Shown: positions 7,340-13,806 of the stretch, piece after piece | Layout of the letters: each line of letters begins with the position of its first letter | How positions within the stretch are numbered: the first letter of the stretch is position 1 | NCBI GenBank assembly: GCA_019419865.1 | Contig: JAHZIG010000038.1 | Coordinates: 1 to 18,923 of the forward strand | DNA from: Clostridiales bacterium | GTDB taxonomy: Bacteria > Bacillota > Clostridia > Monoglobales > Monoglobaceae | Length of the DNA: 18,923 nucleotides | Direction of reading: 5' to 3' | Made by a program: the position numbers and the translations under genes | Notes under the pieces: model-generated | Told to the model about the DNA's origin: nothing | What the model saw: only the letters and a program-made list of their open reading frames with translations | The model's database searches: none

Positions 7340-8797
7340 CTATGGCGACACCACGTTTATAAACTCAATATTTATATCCTCGGTGCCGGTCATAAAACAG
7401 CCTTTTTCCTTGGCGTAGGCGATGTAGTCGAGTATTTCTTTGGTTATCCTCTCGCCGGGCGCGAGGATCGGTATTCCCGGCGGATAGCACATCACAAACT
7501 CGCTGCAAACCATGCCCGCGCTCTTCTCTATGGGTACGGAACGCTTTGGAGAATAGAACGCCTCCTTCGGCGTCGCAACCACCTCGGGCGATATATATTC
7601 GTGGTCGAACATTCCCGCCGACGGCCGGCTATGGAGTCTTTTTATCTCGCTCAGAGAGGAGATCAGCCTCTCTATCATCAAATTTGTGTCGCCGACCGAG
7701 ATTATCGCGAGGATATTCCCTATATCCCCGAACTCTATCTGTATGTCGTAGTCGTCGCGCAGCATATCGTAGACCTCGATGCCCGCAAGTCCCACGTCCC
7801 TGGTATGCACGGACAGCTTAGCCGAATCGAAGTCGTATATATCCTCCCCGTTTATCAGCTCTTTTCCGAAAGCGTAGTACCCGCCAATATTGTTGATCTC
7901 GCTCCGGGCGTACTCGGCGAGCTTTAATACCTTTTTATATATCTCGTATCCGTTCAGGGCGAGGTTCTTCCTCGAAAGATCGAGCGAGGACATCAAAAGA
8001 TACGATCCGCTCGTGGTCTGGGTCAGGTTTATCACCTGCCGGGTATACCCCGCGCTCACGTCGTTGTTTATGAGCAGAAACGAGCTCTGGGTGAGCGAAC
8101 CGCCGTTTTTATGCATACTCACGGCCGCCATATCCGCCCCCGCTTCCATAGCCGAGACGGGCAGACCCGCGCCGAAATAGAAATGCGTGCCGTGCGCCTC
8201 GTCGGCGAGTACGAGCATTCCCGCCCTGTGCGCAATTTTTACTATCTCCCTAAGATCGCTGCATATCCCGTAGTAGGTGGGGTTGTTGACGAACACCGCC
8301 TTGGCGTCCGGGTGGCGCTCTATCGCTTCCTTTACGCTCCTCGCGCTCATTCCGAGCGGTATCCCGAGCCGGTTGTCCACGCCCGGGTTAACGTAGACCG
8401 GGACCGCGCCGTTTACTACCATCGCGTTGATCGCGCTTCTGTGAACGTTGCGCGGCATGATTATCTTCTCCCCGTCCTTGACCGAGGCGAAGACCATCGC
8501 CTGAACCGCCGAGGTAGTGCCGTTTACCATAAAAAAAGCGTGAGCCGCGCCGAACGCCTCGGCGGCCAGCTCCTCCGCCTCCTTTATTACCGAAACCGGG
8601 TGACAGAGATTGTCCAGCGGCTTCATCGAGTTGACGTCGGTCTCCATGCACTGCCTGCCCAAAAAGGCGGTAAGCTCCGGATTTCCGCGTCCCCGCTTAT
8701 GTCCCGGCACGTCGAACGGAACCACCCGCATCGCCTTAAACCTCTTGAGCGCCTCGTATATAGGCGCCCTGTTTTGATCCAAATCGTAACTTCTCAT
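7340..8797 (-). CDS. speA: Arginine decarboxylase (PLP, Orn/Lys/Arg family)
   Basis: 485-residue fold-type I PLP decarboxylase of the short Bacillus SpeA type, predicted to turn arginine into agmatine. Visible landmarks: VPGHK near residue 30, MVNGTTSAVQA (about 90-100) for cofactor phosphate binding, ADEAHG (Asp199, His202), and SMHKNGG with the Schiff-base Lys230. A C-terminal Orn/Lys/Arg domain ends with CYPPGIPILAPGE. It lies 72 bp downstream of speD on the same strand. The AGAGGG site 10-11 bp before the ATG is weak. Lysine or ornithine decarboxylase activity cannot be ruled out from motifs alone; the speD neighbour favours polyamine synthesis. Confidence 0.88.
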   Translation of the reverse strand: MRSYDLDQNRAPIYEALKRFKAMRVVPFDVPGHKRGRGNPELTAFLGRQCMETDVNSMKPLDNLCHPVSVIKEAEELAAEAFGAAHAFFMVNGTTSAVQAMVFASVKDGEKIIMPRNVHRSAINAMVVNGAVPVYVNPGVDNRLGIPLGMSARSVKEAIERHPDAKAVFVNNPTYYGICSDLREIVKIAHRAGMLVLADEAHGTHFYFGAGLPVSAMEAGADMAAVSMHKNGGSLTQSSFLLINNDVSAGYTRQVINLTQTTSGSYLLMSSLDLSRKNLALNGYEIYKKVLKLAEYARSEINNIGGYYAFGKELINGEDIYDFDSAKLSVHTRDVGLAGIEVYDMLRDDYDIQIEFGDIGNILAIISVGDTNLMIERLISSLSEIKRLHSRPSAGMFDHEYISPEVVATPKEAFYSPKRSVPIEKSAGMVCSEFVMCYPPGIPILAPGERITKEILDYIAYAKEKGCFMTGTEDINIEFINVVSP

Positions 8798-8869
8798 ATC
8801 CGTCAGCCCTCTCTTTTTGTCCTAATTACTCCGCGGCCGGCCGTCCGCATATGTAAAGCCTTTCCCCGC

Positions 8870-9673
8870 TCAACCGTAGATATTCTGGCCGCTGAATATC
8901 TCTATCATCTCCCGCCTCAGGCGGTTGCTTATATCGAGACGCGTCTTAGGCTCCAGCTCGTACACGTCCGTTTTGAACAGGTAGTTCTGCAGGTCTATAT
9001 CCTTTATAAGCAGCTTCGTGTGGAATATGTTCGACTGATACACATTCACGTCGATAGCGTCGTATTTCTCCAAAGTCTTCTCGTCTATAAAATCCTGTAT
9101 GGACGTTATGTCGTGGTCGATAAACAGTTTCTTGCCGTCCACGTCGCGGGTAAAGCCTCTCACGCGGTAATCGGCGGTTATTATATCCGAATCGAAACTG
9201 CCTATCAAATAATCCAGCGCGTTCAGCGGCGATATTTTGCCGCAGGTCGAGACGCAGATATCCACTCTGAACGTAGATATATCGTTGTCCGGGTGATACT
9301 CGGGATAAGTATGCACGGTAACGTGGCTCTTATCGAGATGGAACATGATCTCCTCGCTCTGAGGCTCCGGCACAAGCGATTCGGTCGGCGACGACGGCTT
9401 CATCGCCTCGTCGGCGATAAGCAGATTAACGCTCGCCCCCTGCGGCTCGTAGTCCTGCCGCGATATGCTGAGCACGTTCGCGCCGATTATATCGGTTACG
9501 TCGCACAAAATTTTAGTAAGACGCTCGGAGTTATACTGTTCGTCTATATAGGCGATATAATCCTTCTGTTCCCTCTCGGTCTTAGCGTAGCAAATATCGT
9601 ATATATTAAAGCTGAGCGTTTTCGTCAGGTTATTAAACGCATAAAGCTTGAGTTTACCATTCGTCTGTTTCAA
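8870..9673 (-). CDS. speD: S-adenosylmethionine decarboxylase proenzyme, E. coli type
   Basis: 267-residue pyruvoyl-dependent enzyme of the long Gram-negative-type class (E. coli SpeD-like), which makes decarboxylated SAM, the aminopropyl donor for spermidine. Self-cleavage is expected in [13 protein letters not shown] between Lys115 and Ser116, with Ser116 becoming the pyruvoyl group. The conserved [11 protein letters not shown] (Cys144), [10 protein letters not shown] and [13 protein letters not shown] segments are intact. The start is TTG at 9673, 8 bp after GGGGAG; no in-frame ATG is nearby. It heads the minus-strand polyamine pair with speA, from the promoter at 9749-9777. Many Bacillota carry the short SpeH type instead, which makes this class mildly notable. 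Confidence 0.92.
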   Translation of the reverse strand: MKQTNGKLKLYAFNNLTKTLSFNIYDICYAKTEREQKDYIAYIDEQYNSERLTKILCDVTDIIGANVLSISRQDYEPQGASVNLLIADEAMKPSSPTESLVPEPQSEEIMFHLDKSHVTVHTYPEYHPDNDISTFRVDICVSTCGKISPLNALDYLIGSFDSDIITADYRVRGFTRDVDGKKLFIDHDITSIQDFIDEKTLEKYDAIDVNVYQSNIFHTKLLIKDIDLQNYLFKTDVYELEPKTRLDISNRLRREMIEIFSGQNIYG

Positions 9674-9748
9674 TCGAGGCGCTCCCCTTTCACGCTGTTA
9701 TATCAGTCCCGCCGCGCGCCGCTTGGGCGCGTAAGCCAAACCAGTTTA

Positions 9749-9777
9749 ATTATACTATATGCTTTATGTAATTTCAA
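9749..9777 (-). promoter_or_regulatory. speD promoter
   Basis: On the minus strand: TTGAAA (9772-9777), 17-bp spacer, TATAAT (9749-9754). It lies about 75 bp before the speD TTG. The leader between is G/C-rich (GCGCCCAAGCGGCGCGC) and could fold, but no known riboswitch is recognised. Confidence 0.75.
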
Positions 9778-9854
9778 TATAAAAATGCGGATGGATAACA
9801 TTAAACAAAAAATTGTCGCTTTTTACTTTACGGTAAATTATTTTCTATATCGTA

Positions 9855-9883
9855 TTGCAAAACAAGAAATCGTGTGATATAAT
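9855..9883 (+). promoter_or_regulatory. Promoter of the AT-rich four-gene island
   Basis: TTGCAA (9855-9860), 17-bp spacer, TATAAT (9878-9883), about 110 bp before the first gene. A near-palindrome overlaps the -10 element. Confidence 0.65.
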
Positions 9884-9896
9884 ATTTATATTACAC
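9872..9896. promoter_or_regulatory. Candidate operator over the island promoter
   Basis: A 25-bp imperfect palindrome (GTGTGATATAAT against GTGTAATATAAA, 10 of 12 arm positions match) covers the -10 box and the expected transcription start, where a dimeric repressor would act. No cognate regulator gene is evident in the window. Confidence 0.4.
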
Positions 9897-9993
9897 AAGT
9901 TTAAGATTGCTAAATTTCCTTTTGTAGAAGCAATGATTTCGTACATGAATATAGAAATACAATAGTCAGACTAAAAAGCAAAGGAGACGTTTT

Positions 9994-10257
9994 ATGTTTC
10001 AATGCAAAAAATGCGGTTCTTGTTGTTCAAACGTAAACCTCTCTCCACTTTACGCCGATCTTGACAGGGGCGACGGAAAATGCAGATATTTTGACGATAA
10101 GTTGCGTTTGTGTAAAATTTACTTAAACAGACCTTTAAAATGTAACGTTGACGAGACATATAACGCTTATTTTAGAGATAAAATGAGCAGAAGTGATTTT
10201 TATAAGTTAAATTATGAAGCATGCATAAAATTACAACAAAAAGATTTGGAGGAATAA
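9994..10257 (+). CDS. YkgJ-family cysteine cluster protein
   Basis: Small 87-residue protein with the CxxCxxCC signature at its N-terminus (Cys4, Cys7, Cys10, Cys11) and further cysteines in GKCRYF (Cys30), LCKIY (Cys40) and RPLKC (Cys50). This is the pattern of the YkgJ/CxxCxxCC family, thought to bind zinc or an iron-sulphur centre; the function is not established. Shorter than many family members. AAAGGAG precedes the ATG. It is first in the AT-rich operon; its last codons contain the Shine-Dalgarno of the TerB-like gene two bases downstream, so the pair is translationally coupled. It could be a metal-dependent accessory or maturation factor for the island, which is inference. Confidence 0.8.
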   Translation: MFQCKKCGSCCSNVNLSPLYADLDRGDGKCRYFDDKLRLCKIYLNRPLKCNVDETYNAYFRDKMSRSDFYKLNYEACIKLQQKDLEE

Positions 10258-10259
10258 AT

Positions 10260-10664
10260 ATGTATTTATCGTTTTTAAAGAAAGATGAAAAGAAATTGTT
10301 TTTAGATATTGCATGTTATTTATCAGCAGTAGACGGAAATTTAGAAGCAAAGGAACAGGAAATGCTGAACGCATATTGCAAAGAAATGAACTTACCTTAT
10401 GATATTGGACAGCAAACTAAAGACCCCGATTCAATTATACGGCGGCTTAAAGAAATTTGCGATGAAAAAAGCAAAAAAATTATTATATTTGAGCTTATCG
10501 GTTTAGCGATGTGCGATGATAAATTCGACGTTACGGAAAAGAATATCATCATCAATATAACTCGTCAAATGGATATTAACGAAAAATTTGTGGATGAGTG
10601 CGAAGATGTCGTAAGAAAATATTTATCTTTGCAAAATGAGTTGAATAATCTGGTTTTAAACTGA
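10260..10664 (+). CDS. TerB-like helical protein
   Basis: 134-residue, all-helical, probably cytoplasmic protein. FLDIACYLSAVDGNLEAKEQ and LIGLAMCDDKFDVTEKN are two copies of the acidic D-G/D-x-x-x-x-E-x loop-helix unit seen in TerB-fold (tellurite-resistance/DjlA-type) domains, which often occur in membrane-stress and phage-conflict gene sets. The start at 10260 is chosen because GGAGG (10248-10252) lies 7 bp upstream; an upstream in-frame extension to 10221 overlaps the previous gene. Base composition is extreme: bases 10261-10320 contain 12 G/C of 60. The fold assignment is by motif recall and should be confirmed by profile search. Confidence 0.65.
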   Translation: MYLSFLKKDEKKLFLDIACYLSAVDGNLEAKEQEMLNAYCKEMNLPYDIGQQTKDPDSIIRRLKEICDEKSKKIIIFELIGLAMCDDKFDVTEKNIIINITRQMDINEKFVDECEDVVRKYLSLQNELNNLVLN

Positions 10665-10697
10665 ATGCTTTGAATTACTGTTGGGAGGGGAACAATC

Positions 10698-11990
10698 ATA
10701 GATAATAAGACTTTAATAGGTAATGATAAAAACTTAAAAGACGCCTTTTATCATGATAAATGTGATAAATATGATTATCTAATTGCTGTTGGATGCGGAG
10801 TTATTGCGGGTCTTATAGATATTTTCTTGGTAGGCGCGCCTAATAATAGCAAATTGCAAAGCTGGACAGATTCGCAGATTAATAAGATAGTGATCCATTT
10901 TGCAAAAATATGCGGTTGGTCTCCTCGGGAAGGAAATGGAAACAACGCGGAAAACGCCATTGGTTTTCTTGAAAGAAAATTTGGCGTTAATTATGACCAG
11001 CGTCATTTGGGCGACGTTGAAAATTTATTTGATATGGCTCCTAAAAATCATCACATGAAATCTCTGGCTCATTCGCCGGATATTGTGGGATTGTTTTTCT
11101 CTGTATTAAATCAATTTACATCCACTTCCTCTTTTCTACATAATGGACAACTTATTACTGTTCAGACAAAAACTTTTGAATTGCAAGGGCATAATTTTAT
11201 CGCAAAACTATTTTGCGGAATAGTAAATTGGTTTGGACATATTATGTCAGATGTCGCCGGGAGTTCTGGAGCAACAAATAGAGGCAGCGGGATTGTGATC
11301 CCATTTTATGAATTATTTCAGTTATGTAATTGGGGAGATTTTCAGGCTGACAGGGGTAAAACAACATTATCAAACATTGCCATTAAGGTTTTTCAAGATG
11401 GATATGACGCGCGGTTTGGTCTTACAATGGCTATCCCTGCTCTGCTATGTGATTTGTCCATAAAACTGATTTGGGCTATTAAACACTACTTCTATCATAA
11501 AAGACCTTTTACAGAGTGTATCCCTTCCAGCAAGCATGATGACTTGAGGGTTATGTTGTTATTGGGCAACGGAGCGCTTTGTTTGCTTGATGGCGTAGAT
11601 GCAGCAATTCGTTCTGGCGGTAATTTGGTGAACTTTCTTTTAAGACTTAATATTATCGCATGGTTCAGATTGGTTATGTTGATATTGAGAGAGGTTTGTA
11701 TCCGCCTGGGAATCGGTTCTTCTCTCCAAAAACAATTAGACGCATACATAAGAATCAATGAAGCTCTGACATCATATCTATCGCAGCTCGAACAAATTGA
11801 CATTGAAAGATTCAAGCAGGAAACAGAGCAATATAATAAAATGATCTTGATATTAGAAAACTCAGATAATGAAAAACATCTAAACAAATTACTAAAAGAA
11901 GAATATAGAGCCATGGGTTTAAAATTGCCATATGACGGTAGTTTCGATAACTTTATGCAAGATGATTCTTTGGTATTAGAATTTAAATAA
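10698..11990 (+). CDS. Conserved multi-pass membrane protein, apparent ATA start
   Basis: Family not recognised. Read from ATA at 10698 the product is 430 residues. TM1 is at about residues 28-47, and further hydrophobic segments include LFCGIVNWFGHI, LTMAIPALLCDLSIKLIWAI, LLLGNGALCLLDGV and IIAWFRLVMLILREV. Polar, conserved-looking blocks such as HHMKSLAHSPDIVG, SDVAGSSG and PSSKHDDLRVM lie between them. The tail (about 375-430) is helical and charged. An ideal GGGAGGGG (10683-10690) precedes the ATA, and no ATG, GTG or TTG exists in frame between the stop at 10671 and TTG 10827. That TTG has no ribosome site and would remove most of TM1. It follows the TerB-like gene by 33 bp and precedes the Gly-rich gene by 28 bp. 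A start-codon mutation is an alternative. Confidence 0.7.
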   Translation: MDNKTLIGNDKNLKDAFYHDKCDKYDYLIAVGCGVIAGLIDIFLVGAPNNSKLQSWTDSQINKIVIHFAKICGWSPREGNGNNAENAIGFLERKFGVNYDQRHLGDVENLFDMAPKNHHMKSLAHSPDIVGLFFSVLNQFTSTSSFLHNGQLITVQTKTFELQGHNFIAKLFCGIVNWFGHIMSDVAGSSGATNRGSGIVIPFYELFQLCNWGDFQADRGKTTLSNIAIKVFQDGYDARFGLTMAIPALLCDLSIKLIWAIKHYFYHKRPFTECIPSSKHDDLRVMLLLGNGALCLLDGVDAAIRSGGNLVNFLLRLNIIAWFRLVMLILREVCIRLGIGSSLQKQLDAYIRINEALTSYLSQLEQIDIERFKQETEQYNKMILILENSDNEKHLNKLLKEEYRAMGLKLPYDGSFDNFMQDDSLVLEFK

Positions 11991-12018
11991 AAGCCTAAAA
12001 ATAAGGAGGATCTATATT

Positions 12019-13053
12019 ATGCCGTTACCATTTTTATTAATAGGAGCAGCCGCATTAGCCGGAGCTGCCGGCGTTGGAACAGGCGTGCACGGCGCGGTAA
12101 AAATGAAGGAAGCAAACGATACCATGCAGTCGGCCAAAATGTGTCACGAAAAAAATATGCAGACACTTGAGAAGGAACAAACTTCCACAAACAAAAGCAT
12201 GGACAAACTGGGAAAGTTAGAGTTAGAAATATTACAAAGTTTCAGTAAATTTGCCGACGTTTTTGAAAAAATAAAAAATCGTCCTAAATTCGAAAAGTAC
12301 ACTCGAAATGGAGTTAATCTTCCCAAATATGATGGTGAAAAACTAAAAGAAGTATCTATTGGGGCGGGCGTACTGCTCGGAGGACTTGGTGGAGCCGGAT
12401 TAGGCGCAGCCGGAGGTTTAGCCGCAGCCGGAGCCACTTCTGCCGCCGTCATGGCGCTGGGAACAGCCTCCACCGGTACGGCTATTGCATCTTTAAGCGG
12501 AGCGGCTGCTACCAATGCCACGCTGGCTGCATTGGGCGGCGGCGCCATCGGTTCTTCCGCAGCTGCAGGCGGTATTGCTCTTGGAACGACAGTTTTGGGC
12601 GCTACAACTTTAGGTATAGGCTTATTGGTAGGAGGCGTTATTTTTAACTTTACTGGCGGTAAGTTGTCTGATAAAGCTGATGAAGCATGGTCGCAAATGA
12701 AAAAAGCCGAAAAACAAATAAATAAAATTTGCGACTATTTAATTGAATTACGGCAAGTTGCAGACAAATACTATAAAACTCTAAGCTCTGTAAACGAAAT
12801 TTATACGGAGCATTTAACAAATCTTACTAAAATTATAGAAATATTAGGCCACACCAATTGGAATTATTTTACAACCGAAGAAAAACAAGTTACTGAAAAC
12901 TCGGTTCTGCTTGTAGGTCTATTATACGATATGTGTAAGGTTGAATTAGTGCTAAAAAGTGAAAATGAAAACGAGATAAACAGTATCAATACCAACAAAA
13001 TTAACGACTCTATTATTAACGCATCGGCTGTATTATCAGCTATTCAAGAATAA
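12019..13053 (+). CDS. Gly/Ala-rich membrane-hairpin protein with coiled coils
   Basis: 344 residues, no assigned function. Order: an N-terminal hydrophobic Gly/Ala helix (1-27); a charged coiled coil (about 28-90); a ~100-residue Gly/Ala/Ser/Thr block (about 113-214) with glycine-zipper spacing, including LSGAAATNATLAALGGGA and GLLVGGVIF; then a second amphipathic helical region (215-344). This arrangement, a long hydrophobic helical hairpin between coiled coils, resembles alpha-helical pore formers and glycine-zipper membrane proteins, and the SGAAATNATLA motif recurs in uncharacterised bacterial proteins (from memory). AAGGAGG sits 9 bp before the ATG. It is the last gene of the AT-rich operon; pairing with the multi-pass protein suggests they act together at a membrane. 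No catalytic motif is visible. Confidence 0.75.
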   Translation: MPLPFLLIGAAALAGAAGVGTGVHGAVKMKEANDTMQSAKMCHEKNMQTLEKEQTSTNKSMDKLGKLELEILQSFSKFADVFEKIKNRPKFEKYTRNGVNLPKYDGEKLKEVSIGAGVLLGGLGGAGLGAAGGLAAAGATSAAVMALGTASTGTAIASLSGAAATNATLAALGGGAIGSSAAAGGIALGTTVLGATTLGIGLLVGGVIFNFTGGKLSDKADEAWSQMKKAEKQINKICDYLIELRQVADKYYKTLSSVNEIYTEHLTNLTKIIEILGHTNWNYFTTEEKQVTENSVLLVGLLYDMCKVELVLKSENENEINSINTNKINDSIINASAVLSAIQE

Positions 13054-13192
13054 ATTGTCGTTTAAAATATTTGCATAGAATACAATATCTATTGATAGCT
13101 CTTATCTATGGCATAAAATAGTAGATACCGCAAACCAATTTCTCTAAATGCAGCATCATCAAAATTAGCTTTGATAAACACCCAAATAACCT

Positions 13193-13225
13193 AGAGTATA
13201 CCGCTAGCGAGTTGCGGTATACTCT
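13193..13225. terminator. Perfect 12-bp inverted repeat downstream of the island
   Basis: AGAGTATACCGC (13193-13204), 9-nt loop, GCGGTATACTCT (13214-13225). It lies 140 bp past the last island gene. There is no good T run on either side, so it may be a terminator, a processing hairpin or a protein site. The bases from 13054 to 13192 and from 13226 to 13306 show nothing else recognisable. Confidence 0.45.
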
Positions 13226-13306
13226 TCACTTTGTCAGCATACGTATGGATATGTAACCAGTAGGTATATAATTAATTTCATATTTACTTAGAATATAATT
13301 ATACAA

Positions 13307-13451
13307 CAACGTAGCCCCTGGCTGTTAAGCAAACATGTAGCGAAATTTGCCCATGTAACGCCTAAGCGGCTTTGTTTGCGAAGTGGAATACTTTGTTTTC
13401 CTAAACGGCTACAGAGGCCGTTTCCACGCTACAAAAGCGTTTTCACCCCCA
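13307..13451. repeat. Dispersed repeat, divergent copy R2
   Basis: Begins CAACGTAG like the other copies and contains TGTAACGCC, GGAATACTTTGTTTTCC and an ACGGCTACAGAGGCCGT inverted pair, then a CGCTACAAAAGCG pair. The ATTAGG-type outer arms are absent. It abuts copy R3 in tandem. Confidence 0.7.
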
Positions 13452-13631
13452 CAACGTAGGAGTTAGGATTTTAGGAATTAGGAGTTAGGAAGTAAAATTT
13501 GCTTCTTTAACGCCGAACGCAAGCGGAGGCGGAAATGGAGTTTTCCTATCACGCTACTGCCGCCGTTTTTAACGCTACAGAAACGTTTTGGACTCCTAAT
13601 CGCTATTCCCTAATCGCTAATCTCTATGTTG
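13452..13631. repeat. Dispersed palindromic repeat, copy R3
   Basis: Runs from CAACGTAGGAGTTAGG to CTAATCTCTATGTTG, near-inverted ends. The core has TTCTTTAACGCCGAACGCAA and a shortened GGAAATGGAGTTTTCC. The last TTG of the element forms the first half of the -35 box of the promoter at 13629. Confidence 0.8.
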
Positions 13632-13657
13632 ACTAAACATGTCGTATGTTATATAAT
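13629..13657 (+). promoter_or_regulatory. Strong promoter abutting repeat R3
   Basis: TTGACT (13629-13634), 17-bp spacer, TATAAT (13652-13657). It is closely similar to the toxin promoter at 18344-18372: both read TTGACTAA and share TTGTCGTATG or ATGTCGTATG in the spacer. It could drive the DUF815 gene 150 bp downstream, or a short RNA ended by the hairpin at 13669-13725. Confidence 0.75.
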
Positions 13658-13663
13658 TATGCC

Positions 13664-13725
13664 TACGGGCGGAAGGCGATCGAAGGACGGCGAATTCGGC
13701 TTGTCTTTCTTCCGCTTTTATTATT
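13664..13725 (+). ncRNA. Candidate ~60-nt structured RNA or attenuator
   Basis: Directly downstream of the 13629 promoter. Outer stem GCGGAAG/CTTCCGC (13669-13675, 13709-13715), a 7-nt bulge, then an inner stem AAGGAC/GTCTTT (one G-U pair), followed at once by TTTTATTATT. The promoter-hairpin-T-run layout predicts a short transcript of about 60 nt, or an attenuator ahead of the DUF815 gene. No Rfam family is recognised. Confidence 0.45.
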
Positions 13726-13806
13726 CCCCCAAATTTTTAGCAAAATCAACGGCGATAATCAATAATAGGATATTAGGAATAAATAATAAATACGAAAGGC
13801 GTTGGG

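Noticed and set aside
8111..9877. A 588-codon open frame on the plus strand
   Set aside because: It lies antisense to speA and speD, whose motifs are intact. Its translation is Arg/Tyr/Val-rich with no domain and runs across a clear intergenic promoter region, so it is a composition artefact.
9994..10664. Tellurite resistance operon
   Set aside because: Only a TerB-like fold is suggested; TerC, TerD/E-type proteins and other ter genes are absent.
13307..13631. Possible CRISPR array
   Set aside because: The two tandem elements are long, divergent and lack short regular repeats with unique spacers; no cas gene is present.
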